A stretch of DNA of 64,000 nucleotides from Cohnella phaseoli (GTDB lineage: Bacteria; Bacillota; Bacilli; Paenibacillales; Paenibacillaceae), in assembly GCF_003386235.1 (NCBI RefSeq), contig NZ_QRDZ01000017.1, forward strand, positions 62,001 through 126,000, read 5' to 3'. Position 1 is the first letter of the stretch; every line of letters begins with the position of its first letter. A program made the position numbers and the translations under genes. Positions 32,651-41,878 of the stretch are shown here, piece after piece. The notes beneath the pieces are model-generated. The model ran no database searches. It was not told the DNA's origin and saw only the letters and a list, made by a program, of their open reading frames with translations.

Positions 32651-32681
32651 AACGAAATCGGAATAAGGGGGAAGCCGACGA

Positions 32682-35156
32682 ATGAATAGAAGTAGAAGAT
32701 GGCCGGTCCAAATCGCGGCGTGCTTGCTTGCGATCGCACTGTGGCTCGGAGCGACCGCTCCGGAGAGTTTCGCGATCTCGTCGCCTTCGGGTCTGAAGGT
32801 CGAGCAGTGGAAGGTCGCGGAAATTAAATTGACCAGTAAAAAAAGCTATGCGGACCCGTTCAAGGACGTTGAAGTAACGGCGGTCTTCGTAGGTCCGGAT
32901 CGTACGGTCATCACCCGGCCCGCCTATTGGGACGGCGGGAATACGTGGAAGATCCGGTTCGCGCCGACCCGACCGGGGACGTGGACCTATCGGATTACCG
33001 CTTCCGATCCGTCCGATAAAGGGCTTCACGGTCAGACCGGCAAAGTGCTGAGTCAAAAATACAAAGGCGATCTGGCGATTTACAAGCACGGATTTCTGAA
33101 GGTCGGCGACGGCGGCAAGTATTTGAGTTATGCGGACGGCACTCCGTTCTTTTACTTAGGGGACACGCATTGGATCCTGCCTCATGAGCGATTCTCGTCG
33201 TCCAACGCCCCCGGAGTGGCTTCTCAGTTCAAGTACACGGTCGATAAACGCAAAAACCAAGGATTTACCGTATACCAATCGGAGCCGATCTGGCAACCGC
33301 ACGGCGGAACGCACGACGGAGCGGACGAGGAGAAAACGGCGAATTTAAGCGACGGCTTTACCGCGGCCGATTTGGAGGGCTTTCGAAATCTGGACCGCAA
33401 GTTCAAATATATCGCGGACAACGGACTCGTTCATGCGAACGCGCAAGTGACCTGGGCGCTGGACCCGGCGGAGAATCCGATCTATACCGAGGACTACATG
33501 TCTCGAATCGCGAAATATTGGGTGGCCCGGTACGGCGCTTATCCGGTGATCTGGACGATCGCCCAAGAGATCGACAAAAACATGTACGGAAACTACGATG
33601 AAAAGTCGATGGGCAAGTGGTATGCGGTAGGACAGAGCTTATCTGACAACGACGCTTACGGACATCCGATCATGCCGCATATGGAGAGCACCAATTCGAC
33701 TCTCCCGGCAAGTTCCAGCTGGGCCGACAAACTGTATCACGACGGATGGGCGGTTCAATGGCAGGGCAATCTATCCGGCATGAGAGTAGCCAAGTCCTTC
33801 TGGGAGGCTTCCTCGTCCAAACCGGCGGTGTTATACGAAAGCGGCTACGATCAGTTTTGGACCGATAGCAGAGGAGCTCTAGGCGCGGCATACAAAGCGT
33901 TTCAGTACGGGATGTACGGATACGGATATGGGGCTGCGGGCGTATGGAACGATATTTATTCCAAAAAGGGGCAGCCGGGCGACTTCGGAACGGCTTCCGA
34001 AATGCCCGACCGGTACTTCTGGTGGTATGACGGCGCGAATTTGAAGACGGGGGATCAATTGACCGACTTCAAAAGGTTTTATACGTCGCTGAGCTGGTGG
34101 AAACTGATCCCCCGATTTAACGACGGAGCATGGGCTTCCTTTAACGACACTACCCGATCGTTGCTCTCGTCCGACGGTAACGAAACTTACGTCGTCTTTT
34201 TCTACAATAACGACACGGCCACCGGAACCCTGAAACAATTGGATCGGACCGCGACTTACGAGGCATATTGGTTCGACCCGCGCACAGGACTGTACTATTC
34301 GATTCCCGAGAAGGTTCAAGCCGCTGACTCGAGCTGGTGCATTCCCGCCAAACCGAACAACGAGGATTGGGTGCTGCTGCTCGAAAAGCAAAAGAAAGGG
34401 AAGAAGAGCGATAAGAACAAGCCGAAAGCGACCCTCGATCCGGCGATTCGGCAAGCGATCGCCGATTCCTTGCTAGCCGAACCGCGCTGCCCCGCTCAGA
34501 CCGGCGAGAACGGAGAACTGCCCGCGCCGGTATCGACTTGGAAATTCGATGAGAATTCCGGGAACGCGTCGCCTGAATCATCGGGAGCAGGCGACGCCGC
34601 GCAATTGAAAAACGGAGCTAAGATCGAAGCCGGGGGAGTATCGGGCAGTAGGCTTACTCTGGATGGCCTTGACGATTACGCGGTCATCGACAGCACCGCA
34701 CTGAATGGCAAAGAGCAATTTACATTGTCCTTATGGATAAACTTGCAGAGGCTGCCGCAGCTCAATTATTCCTTGATCGGCAAAGAAGGAGGGGATGCGG
34801 ACAATGCGTTCCGATTAACGATTTTACCAAGCGGAGCGGGTCATTTCGTCATGAGCACGTCGAAAACGAGTTGGTACAGTACGGTTGCGTCCTTCGATTG
34901 GCCCCTGCAGACCGGCCGATGGCACCTGGTTACCGTGACTTACGACGGGAAAAACGCGCGCGTATATATTGACGGAGAGGAAGAAGGGATGAGCGGTGAG
35001 ATAAACGGAGGACTGACGACAGTGGAGAGCCCGATCCGTCTCGGGTATCAGTCGGCTTCCAATATCGAATACGCGCAAGTCCGAATGGACGAATTACGAT
35101 TGTATGACCTAGCGCTGACGGGCGACCAGGTAGCCAAGCTCTACTCGCTGCGCTAA
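32682..35156 (+). CDS. Secreted DUF5060/DUF4038 glycoside hydrolase with C-terminal LamG-like domain
   Basis: A paralogue of the preceding gene, 31 bases downstream (GGGGGAAG RBS). Signal peptide to about residue 31 (SFA-I). DUF5060 (VEQWKVAEIKLTSKKSYADPFKDVEV) and an uninterrupted DUF4038 barrel (TPFFYLGDTHWI; WTIAQEID; AVLYESGYDQFW provides candidate catalytic acids) are followed by the small C-terminal sandwich (TYEAYWFDPRTGLYYSIPE). After a Lys-rich linker comes a concanavalin-like LamG domain (about 615-824, LDGLDDYAVIDS, FTLSLWINLQRLPQ). GH140-type activity is a guess from the domain family. Closed by a terminator. Confidence 0.82.
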   Translation: MNRSRRWPVQIAACLLAIALWLGATAPESFAISSPSGLKVEQWKVAEIKLTSKKSYADPFKDVEVTAVFVGPDRTVITRPAYWDGGNTWKIRFAPTRPGTWTYRITASDPSDKGLHGQTGKVLSQKYKGDLAIYKHGFLKVGDGGKYLSYADGTPFFYLGDTHWILPHERFSSSNAPGVASQFKYTVDKRKNQGFTVYQSEPIWQPHGGTHDGADEEKTANLSDGFTAADLEGFRNLDRKFKYIADNGLVHANAQVTWALDPAENPIYTEDYMSRIAKYWVARYGAYPVIWTIAQEIDKNMYGNYDEKSMGKWYAVGQSLSDNDAYGHPIMPHMESTNSTLPASSSWADKLYHDGWAVQWQGNLSGMRVAKSFWEASSSKPAVLYESGYDQFWTDSRGALGAAYKAFQYGMYGYGYGAAGVWNDIYSKKGQPGDFGTASEMPDRYFWWYDGANLKTGDQLTDFKRFYTSLSWWKLIPRFNDGAWASFNDTTRSLLSSDGNETYVVFFYNNDTATGTLKQLDRTATYEAYWFDPRTGLYYSIPEKVQAADSSWCIPAKPNNEDWVLLLEKQKKGKKSDKNKPKATLDPAIRQAIADSLLAEPRCPAQTGENGELPAPVSTWKFDENSGNASPESSGAGDAAQLKNGAKIEAGGVSGSRLTLDGLDDYAVIDSTALNGKEQFTLSLWINLQRLPQLNYSLIGKEGGDADNAFRLTILPSGAGHFVMSTSKTSWYSTVASFDWPLQTGRWHLVTVTYDGKNARVYIDGEEEGMSGEINGGLTTVESPIRLGYQSASNIEYAQVRMDELRLYDLALTGDQVAKLYSLR

Positions 35157-35181
35157 GAGTGCGAGCCCAGGCATGAAGTCG

Positions 35182-35215
35182 AGCCCCTTCCGGAGATCCC
35201 GGCAAGGGGCTTTTG
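35182..35215 (+). terminator. Rho-independent terminator after the second DUF4038 gene
   Basis: AGCCCCTT (35182-35189) pairs with AAGGGGCT (35204-35211) and is followed by TTTTG. The loop is long and can itself pair (CCGGAGATCCCGG). Confidence 0.8.
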
Positions 35216-35334
35216 CACTTGTCAAATAGAGAATAGAGAAAGTCATTTCCCGCATTGACTGGGGACGGGGCCTTCTGCGAGGATAGAGAAATACCGTAAC
35301 TCGAAGACGCACGATGACAGGAGAGGTTCGCCGC

Positions 35335-37050
35335 ATGAAAATCGTTCGGTTCGTTCGATCGAAATTGCATTACAAAATGATGTTGATTTATTCGCTATTA
35401 ACGCTGATTCCCTTGATTATTGTAAGCGCTACCTTCTATGTGACTTCGAAAAGAATTCTCGAGAATAACGTCGATCAATCTTTCGAACGAACGATGGCCG
35501 AAACCTCGGACAAAATCGACGGGGTTTTTAAGGCGTTTGCTAGGGAAGCTTCCGGCATCGGCGACAATCGGTTCGTCAACGCGCTCCTTCGCAACGCTTC
35601 CATGCCGGATCGGTATCCGCTTGCGCCGTCCGAAAGGGACGCTCTGGAGGAAAGGGTAGAAGAAATGCTGCGGATCGAATTGGAGGACATGAGCAAGAAC
35701 ATCGGCGATTTCGCCGATTCGATTCACCTCTTCGACGCGGAGGGCAAACATTATTTCACGGGCTCCAACCCCGACATCCAGTATTACGAAGCGATCGTCA
35801 TCATGCCGTTCGAGAAGCAAGGCGTGCCGGAATGGGCTTTTTTCGTCGATCATCACCGGTTGATCTGCAATCTGCAGCTCGTCGATCCTGAATTGGGAAC
35901 GGTTCTCGGAAATTTGGTCGTTTTGCTGGATCCGATCAAAGTACCATCGCTATACGACTCTTACGATAGGGGTTCCTTTTTCATTACGAGTGCAAGCAAC
36001 GTCGTGTTGTCCTCCGACCTTCGGCAGTCGATCGGAGAGCTGATTCCTTCGCCGGCGACGAGGGATACGATCGCGACGGAAACCAAATCCAAATCGACGG
36101 GATTCAAGTATGTAAGCCGGATCCCCGTGTCGGAAGCGAGCGCGGGAATTCGGAGATTGGCCGTCTTCTCCGTCGCGGTCGCGCTTGCAGCCTGGATAGC
36201 GGTCATCGTCATTACCTATTACGTGCTGCGAAAAATCACCAGTCCCTTGGCCACCCTGAGCAAGCTCATGCGTAAAGCGGAAAAGGAAAACTACCAATTA
36301 ATCGAAAACTTCGGGTCCCACGACGAGATCGCGCAGCTGTGCCACAGCTTTAACCGGATGATTCTGGAAACTAAGGATTTGATTCAGAAGGTCTATAAAG
36401 CGGAGCTCGAGCAGAAGGAGGCGCAGCTGGCGGCGATCCGGACCTATTTCAATCCTCATTTTCTGCATAATACGCTTGAATACGTAAGCATTCTAGCCAA
36501 GTCCAACGATAAGATCGAACGGATCCCTTACGTCGTGAAGAGCTTATCCAGCATTATTCGATTTTCGATATCGCCGGGCAAACCGTTCGTTCCCTTGGAC
36601 GTTGAGATGAATTTCGCGAAAATCTACATGCAAATCCATCAATATCGTTTCGAAGACCGATTCGAGTACGGGATCGACCTGCCTGAACACTTGAAGCAGG
36701 TCGAAGTTCCGAAGCTGATTTTGCAACCGATCATCGAGAACGCGTTCGTCCATGGAATCGATCATATTCGCGGGATAGGCCGCATTGATATCCGAGCCTA
36801 CGAAAGCCAGTTTAACCTCGTCATCGAGATCGAGGACAACGGCGGCTCCGCGCAGCCTCCGGCTCGCGAATCCAAAGGAATGGGATCGGGTCTGAAGGGA
36901 ATCGAATCCCGGATTCGGCTGCATTTCGGAGAGCGCTACGGAATCGAGAAACGTCAAGGCGAGCAAGGGATGATCATCCGGCTTCTCTTGCCGATCTTAT
37001 TCAACGAGCCTGCGGAATTATCAACTAGAGAGGGGATCGCATCGCCATGA
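35335..37050 (+). CDS. YesM-type sensor histidine kinase
   Basis: Start ATG 35335 with ACAGGAGAGG upstream. 571 residues: first membrane segment (about 14-34), a large extracellular sensor domain, second membrane segment (about 278-300), HAMP, a coiled linker, and the His_kinase region with acceptor His in YFNPHFLHNTLEY. The ATPase N box is IIENAFVHGIDH, and GMGSGLKGIESR is the G box. The response-regulator start overlaps its stop by 4 bases (ATGA). It likely senses products of the flanking glycosidases. AAATAGAGAATAG, identical to part of the element at 29421, occurs 100 bases upstream. Confidence 0.92.
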   Translation: MKIVRFVRSKLHYKMMLIYSLLTLIPLIIVSATFYVTSKRILENNVDQSFERTMAETSDKIDGVFKAFAREASGIGDNRFVNALLRNASMPDRYPLAPSERDALEERVEEMLRIELEDMSKNIGDFADSIHLFDAEGKHYFTGSNPDIQYYEAIVIMPFEKQGVPEWAFFVDHHRLICNLQLVDPELGTVLGNLVVLLDPIKVPSLYDSYDRGSFFITSASNVVLSSDLRQSIGELIPSPATRDTIATETKSKSTGFKYVSRIPVSEASAGIRRLAVFSVAVALAAWIAVIVITYYVLRKITSPLATLSKLMRKAEKENYQLIENFGSHDEIAQLCHSFNRMILETKDLIQKVYKAELEQKEAQLAAIRTYFNPHFLHNTLEYVSILAKSNDKIERIPYVVKSLSSIIRFSISPGKPFVPLDVEMNFAKIYMQIHQYRFEDRFEYGIDLPEHLKQVEVPKLILQPIIENAFVHGIDHIRGIGRIDIRAYESQFNLVIEIEDNGGSAQPPARESKGMGSGLKGIESRIRLHFGERYGIEKRQGEQGMIIRLLLPILFNEPAELSTREGIASP

Positions 37051-38594
37051 AGCTCTTTATCGTAGACGACGAAAAAGCCGTCAGGGATTACGTGGTTTCC
37101 CTGCCGGCCTGGGACAGACTTGGTTGCAGGATCGTCGGGCAAGCGGCAGACGGATGGGAGGCCTACGAAACGATAGCCGGAACGAAAGGAGACGCGCCAG
37201 ACGTATTGATCACCGATATTCGCATGCCTTACATGGACGGCATCGAATTGACGAGACGCGTTCTTGAGGAATTTCCGGAGATGAAGGTGATCTTCCTGAC
37301 CGCATACGGCGAATTTGAATATGCCAAGCAGGCCGTTAAGCTAGGCGCCGTGGACTTCATTACGAAGCCGTTCCACGAGGACGAGCTCGTGGAACGAGTG
37401 AAGTGGATCAAGGATCACCGATTGGATCGACGGAGACCCGAATGGGTTCAACAGGAAGAATGGATTCGAACGCTGTTGAACCCCGCGATGTCGGACGGGG
37501 AAAAGCCGGGTTCGCTCGGAAAGCCGGAAGCGATGAATCAAGCGGCAGTGTTCCTCTCCATCGAAATCGATAACGCAGGGATTTTGGAGGATACGGGCAA
37601 CCCCTTTTCAAACCTTGCTTTACGCGAGATCATCGCCGATGTCATGTCGTTATACCCGCACCTGTACTGGTCGGCGTTGTCGCCAAGCGGCGTTTATTTA
37701 GTTCTGTTCATGCTCCCGGACGTATCGAAGGAACAATCGGCGCATGAAGCAATGGAGATTGCCCGACACCTTCTCGACGCCATCCGAGCTTCGCTGGCCT
37801 TCAGCGTTTCGATCGGCATCAGCGATCGTCTGTCCTCCGCGAGGGAGCTTCGCAAAGGACTGGACGAAGCTCGGAGTTGCTTGGATTACCGTATGCTGAT
37901 CGGGCGGAATTCGATCGTCGCTTATTCCGCCATGCTGTCGATGAGGGAACAGAAGCGGGAGCAATCGGAGACGAAACGTTCCGAGCTGTCCGACCTATTG
38001 CGCAGGGGGGACGAAATCTTCGTTTCTGAATATTTAAGAACTTTGAACAGAACGTTCTTAATGGAGGGGTTAAGCAAAACGCGCATTCAGGAAGCTTGTA
38101 CGGAAATAGTTGAGACGGCGGGACAAGTGCTCCATTCCTTCGGCATTCAACAGAGTCCGGAAGAGACGGTTGCCGTTCGCAAAAGCGTTCTTGCTTTTAC
38201 AGTTCTTTCCGATTTGATGACTTACATGGAACAATTTCTGAAGAAAACGGCGACTCTTGTCGGTCATGCCAGGCAAAGTTCGTCCGCCCAATATATCGAT
38301 TCCGCTATGAAGTTCATCGAATGCCGTTATATGGAGGACATTACGCTGCAAATGCTGGCGGACGAGCTATTCGTCAACTATTCGTATCTAAGCAGGCTCA
38401 TCAAGAAAGAAACCGGTCGAAATTTCAGAGATTTGTTATGGGAGCACCGGATCGAAGTCGCCAAGGAAAAGCTGACGACGACCAACCTGAAGCATTATGA
38501 AGTCGCTTATGCTGTGGGGTTCAAGGACGCCGCCCATTTTAGCCAATTGTTCAAGAAAACGACCGGGAAAACGCCCGGAGACTATAAGGGTTAA
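37047..38594 (+). CDS. YesN-type AraC response regulator
   Basis: 515 residues: receiver domain with DDE at 7-9, phospho-acceptor Asp57 (VLITDIRMPYMDG) and Lys in ITKPFHEDEL; a central linker domain; and a C-terminal AraC double helix-turn-helix (ITLQMLADELFVNYSYLSRLIKKETGRNFRDLLWEHRIEVAKEKL and HYEVAYAVGFKDAAHFSQLFKKTTGKTPGDYKG). It is the cognate regulator of the upstream kinase. The shared elements at 29421 and 38596 are its most likely operators. Confidence 0.93.
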   Translation: MKLFIVDDEKAVRDYVVSLPAWDRLGCRIVGQAADGWEAYETIAGTKGDAPDVLITDIRMPYMDGIELTRRVLEEFPEMKVIFLTAYGEFEYAKQAVKLGAVDFITKPFHEDELVERVKWIKDHRLDRRRPEWVQQEEWIRTLLNPAMSDGEKPGSLGKPEAMNQAAVFLSIEIDNAGILEDTGNPFSNLALREIIADVMSLYPHLYWSALSPSGVYLVLFMLPDVSKEQSAHEAMEIARHLLDAIRASLAFSVSIGISDRLSSARELRKGLDEARSCLDYRMLIGRNSIVAYSAMLSMREQKREQSETKRSELSDLLRRGDEIFVSEYLRTLNRTFLMEGLSKTRIQEACTEIVETAGQVLHSFGIQQSPEETVAVRKSVLAFTVLSDLMTYMEQFLKKTATLVGHARQSSSAQYIDSAMKFIECRYMEDITLQMLADELFVNYSYLSRLIKKETGRNFRDLLWEHRIEVAKEKLTTTNLKHYEVAYAVGFKDAAHFSQLFKKTTGKTPGDYKG

Positions 38595-38595
38595 A

Positions 38596-38660
38596 GAAAA
38601 ATACAGAACAGTTCCTGACAAATAGACACATGTCGAATCCAGGCGAGATTCTTTAATCTT
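38596..38660 (+). promoter_or_regulatory. Shared 39-bp regulatory element before the binding-protein gene
   Basis: Starts GAAAAATACAGAACAGTT and ends ACACATGTC at 38634; the partner of the element at 29421-29459 (30/39 identical, ungapped). ATTCTTTAATCTT follows, like ATTCCCTTAATCT at the other site. It begins immediately after the regulator stop codon. Confidence 0.65.
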
Positions 38661-38728
38661 AAGACAAGGGAGACGCCATCGTCTTGTGGCGCCGAAACCC
38701 AACCTAACATCCAGGAGGTCAAATTCTA

Positions 38729-40087
38729 GTGAAAAGAAAAAGAAACAGAATGCTTCTTGCGTCGACCCTGGCGCTGGCCACGCTGCTCTCGGCATGCGGA
38801 GGAAACGAGGCTAACGAAGCTCAATCTTCGAAAACCCCGGATGCGCCCGCTTCCGGAACTAGCGCAACCTCGTCCGGTAATGACGACGCTTTTACGATCC
38901 GACTCGGAGCCTGGTTCATCGACGACAGGCCGTACATGCAAGAATTCAAGACTAACGTCGAGAAGGCATACGAGCAGAAATACCCGAACGCCTCCATTCA
39001 ATGGGACATTACGCTGGGGGATACGTATTCGGATAAGCTGAAAGCGGAGCTGGCCTCGGATACGGCGCCGGACGTTTTTTTCCATCAAGGCAAAACCGCG
39101 GCATTCGGAGAAGTCGGTTATTTGGCGGATTTGTCCGGGGAGTCGTGGGCGACGGAGCTGAATCCGGGCGCAAAAAGCGCCTATTCGTTCAAGGACGCGG
39201 TATACGCGCTGCCTATGGGCATCGCCGCGAGCGGAATCTGGTACAACAAAAAGATCTTCGCCGACTTGGGAATCGAAGTGCCGAAAACCTGGGCGGAGAT
39301 GGATGCCGCGTTTGCCAAAATACAATCGGCAGGTTTTACGCCGGTGGCGGCGGGTTTCAAGGACGTATGGACGGCGAGCATGACTTTTAATCTGTGGATG
39401 CAGCCTTACGGCAACGAGAGCAGTCCGACTTACGGCAAAGACCTTTACGAAGGCAAGAAAAAACTGGACGGTCCTGAAGTTCAAGCAGTCATGACGCATC
39501 TGCAAGAGATGGTCGAGAAGGGTTACCTGAACAAGACCGCGCTGAGCATCGACTGGCCGCAATCCGCGGAGCTGTTCAGTTCGGGGAAGGCGGCTATGAT
39601 CGTTCAAGGTCCGTGGATGCCGGGAACCGCGGAAGAGAATTTCCAAACGAAGGGACATACGCCGTTTGATATCGGCTACTTCCCGTTCCGCACAGACAAA
39701 GGGTATGCCAAGCTGTCTCTGGGCATCGACCAGTCGCTTTCGGTAAACGCCAAAACCAAACTTATGCAGCAAGCGAAAGATTTAGTCGACGTCATCGCTA
39801 GTCCGGAAGTGTACGGACCGTTTAACGTAGGCAGCGGAACGGTTCCGGCTATCCAGGGGATGCAGCTCGACTATCCGAATTCCGCGCTAAACGAATATTT
39901 GAAGGTTGTCGACGAGACGGAATCCGGTATGGGGTACGAAACCTATTTGCCGGCGTCCGCGATGACGTCGCTAGTAGAGACGTTCACGAAAGTGGCTTCG
40001 GGCCTCAAGTTCGATCCGAAGGATTTGACGGAAGCCCAGAAGAAGCTGGATAAAGACAAAGGCACGGTTATCCTTCCGGCCGAGTAA
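38729..40087 (+). CDS. Sugar-binding lipoprotein of ABC importer
   Basis: GTG start at 38729 with CAGGAGGTC upstream. 452 residues: lipoprotein signal ending LLSACGGN (Cys about 22), Ser/Thr/Pro linker, then the family-1 fold with APDVFFHQGKTAAFGEVGYLADL, the hinge YALPMGIAASGIWYNKKIFADLGIEVPKTWAEMDAA and GKAAMIVQGPWMPG. The receptor for the permeases at 40155 and 41036. A strong hairpin separates it from the first permease, probably favouring higher binding-protein mRNA. Confidence 0.92.
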   Translation: MKRKRNRMLLASTLALATLLSACGGNEANEAQSSKTPDAPASGTSATSSGNDDAFTIRLGAWFIDDRPYMQEFKTNVEKAYEQKYPNASIQWDITLGDTYSDKLKAELASDTAPDVFFHQGKTAAFGEVGYLADLSGESWATELNPGAKSAYSFKDAVYALPMGIAASGIWYNKKIFADLGIEVPKTWAEMDAAFAKIQSAGFTPVAAGFKDVWTASMTFNLWMQPYGNESSPTYGKDLYEGKKKLDGPEVQAVMTHLQEMVEKGYLNKTALSIDWPQSAELFSSGKAAMIVQGPWMPGTAEENFQTKGHTPFDIGYFPFRTDKGYAKLSLGIDQSLSVNAKTKLMQQAKDLVDVIASPEVYGPFNVGSGTVPAIQGMQLDYPNSALNEYLKVVDETESGMGYETYLPASAMTSLVETFTKVASGLKFDPKDLTEAQKKLDKDKGTVILPAE

Positions 40088-40102
40088 AACCATCCATTCC
40101 AA

Positions 40103-40136
40103 TTCGACCGGCCGGCTCATCGAGCGGCCGGTCGAA
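40103..40136 (+). other. Intercistronic stem-loop between binding protein and permease
   Basis: A perfect 12-bp arm TTCGACCGGCCG pairs with CGGCCGGTCGAA; three more pairs (CTC/GAG) continue after one bulged G, leaving an ATC loop. No T run follows, so it is more likely an mRNA stability or partial-termination element than a terminator. Confidence 0.75.
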
Positions 40137-40154
40137 TAGTCAGCAGGTGAGATC

Positions 40155-41036
40155 ATGTTGAAACCGAGCGCGCGGGAGTGGTGGACCGGCTTCTGGTTCA
40201 TCCTTCCGGCAACGGCTTTGTTCATAGCGTTCGTATATTATCCGTTCGCTTCAAGTTTGTACTATTCGTTTACCGAATGGGATTCCATTCGTCCGGCCAA
40301 GTTCATCGGCTGGGACAACTATGCATTCCTGCTCGAAGATTCCAAGATGCTTCAGGCGGCGAAAAACACGCTCTGGGTCACCTTGTTCGGTATCGTCGTC
40401 CAGAACCCCTTATCCTTGTTATTGGCCGTCTTGTTGAACCGCCCCTTCAGAACGAAAATTTTACTCAGAGTCGCGTTTTATTTGCCCGTGGTCGTCAGTC
40501 TCGTGGTCACCTCGATCGTGTGGGGGCAAATCCTGCAGTACGACGGCTTGCTGAACGGCCTGCTGGAACGAATGGGGCTGCAAGCCTGGGAGCGGGATTG
40601 GCTGGGAGACACGCGCTCCGTGTTCCCGACCCTCATCGCCCTGACGCAGTGGCAGGGGCTCGGCTATTGCGCGGTCATTTACTTGGCCGGATTGCAGGCC
40701 ATTCCCCAAGATTTGTACGAAGCCGCGAAGATGGACGGCGCCAAGGCGGTCAACCGGTTCGTGCACGTGACGCTTCCGATGCTCATGCCCGCGACGACGA
40801 TCGTTGTATTTCTGACCATCGTAGGCGGTCTGAAGATGTTCGATATTCCTTATGTCCTGACCGGAGGCGGCCCCGGCTCGTCGTCCTATACGCTCACGCT
40901 TGCGATCTACAACGCCGCATTCCGGGAAAACACATACGGCTATGCCATCGCGGGCGGAATCGTTCTGATGATCTTCATTATGGCGGTTACGCTGCTTCAA
41001 TTGAGGATCATGCGGCGCAAGGAGGTGGAGATGTAA
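40155..41036 (+). CDS. Sugar ABC transporter permease (MalF type)
   Basis: 293 residues with six membrane segments (WFILPATALFIAFVYYPFASSLYYSFTEWD first), and the EAA motif DLYEAAKMDGAKAVNRFVHVTLPMLMPAT. LTGGGPGSSSYTLTLAIYNAAF is a family hallmark near the C-terminus. Its TAA stop overlaps the next ATG by one base. AGCAGGTGAG precedes the ATG. Confidence 0.93.
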   Translation: MLKPSAREWWTGFWFILPATALFIAFVYYPFASSLYYSFTEWDSIRPAKFIGWDNYAFLLEDSKMLQAAKNTLWVTLFGIVVQNPLSLLLAVLLNRPFRTKILLRVAFYLPVVVSLVVTSIVWGQILQYDGLLNGLLERMGLQAWERDWLGDTRSVFPTLIALTQWQGLGYCAVIYLAGLQAIPQDLYEAAKMDGAKAVNRFVHVTLPMLMPATTIVVFLTIVGGLKMFDIPYVLTGGGPGSSSYTLTLAIYNAAFRENTYGYAIAGGIVLMIFIMAVTLLQLRIMRRKEVEM

Positions 41037-41878
41037 TGGGCAAGCTCTTAGCTAAGCGGAAGGATCCCGGGAGCGCGGCGCTGGAGATCGGAATGCTGCT
41101 GACCGCGTTGCTGTTCTTATATCCGATTTTTTATCTTATATTGACCAGCTTTAAATCTCCGGATCAATTGTATCAGCCCTTAAGCCTACCCGATTCCTTG
41201 TATTGGGGCCATTATGAGAAGGCCATTGCGAAAGTCGACGTTCCGCTTGGTTTCTTCAACACGCTCGCAATAAGCGTCGGTTCGATCGGGCTCATGGTCG
41301 TCGTTTCCTCCATGGCGGGTTACGTCATTGCCCGTATTCCGCGCAAGTTCTTTCAATTTCTCTTTTACTTCTTCATCTCGGGTATGGTCATTCCGCTGCA
41401 GACGGGAATGATCCCCTTGTTCAAGATGGGAGTTGCCTTGCATTTGATCGATACGCGCACCTTCATGATTCTATTGTACGCGGCGGGCGCGCTCCCGATG
41501 GCGACCTTCATGTACGCGGGGTTCACGAAGTCCGTTCCGAAGGAAATCGAAGAATCGGCCGCCATCGACGGATACGGAAAATATCGCGCGTTCTGGCTGA
41601 TTATTTTTCCGCTCCTGCTTCCGGCGACCGGGACGCTTATTATGTTGAACATCTACGGAATCTGGAACGATCTTTTCGGTCCGCTGCTTTATTTGAAGGA
41701 TCCCGCTAAAATGACGTTGATGGCGCAAGTCGTGCAATTCAAAGCGAATAACCAATCGATCGATTACGGTCCGATTTTCGCGCTGTGCGTCATGGCGACC
41801 TTGCCGCTGATCGTTCTGTTTTTCTTCACCCAGAAATATATGATGAAAGGACTCGTCGACGGTGCGATTAAAGGTTGA
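41036..41878 (+). CDS. Sugar ABC transporter permease (MalG type)
   Basis: The true start is ATG 41036 (MGKLLAKRKDPGSAALEIG) inside a longer open frame, with AAGGAGGTGGAG upstream. 280 residues, six membrane segments, EAA motif EIEESAAIDGYGKYRAFWLIIFPLLLPA. Partner of the preceding permease. The rhamnosidase start codon overlaps its end by 17 bases, so the enzyme is produced together with the importer. Confidence 0.92.
   Translation: MGKLLAKRKDPGSAALEIGMLLTALLFLYPIFYLILTSFKSPDQLYQPLSLPDSLYWGHYEKAIAKVDVPLGFFNTLAISVGSIGLMVVVSSMAGYVIARIPRKFFQFLFYFFISGMVIPLQTGMIPLFKMGVALHLIDTRTFMILLYAAGALPMATFMYAGFTKSVPKEIEESAAIDGYGKYRAFWLIIFPLLLPATGTLIMLNIYGIWNDLFGPLLYLKDPAKMTLMAQVVQFKANNQSIDYGPIFALCVMATLPLIVLFFFTQKYMMKGLVDGAIKG

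Noticed and set aside
40178..41035. Upstream extension of the MalG-type permease frame (286 extra residues)
   Set aside because: It overlaps the MalF-type permease in another frame; the true start is ATG 41036 with AAGGAGGTGGAG.
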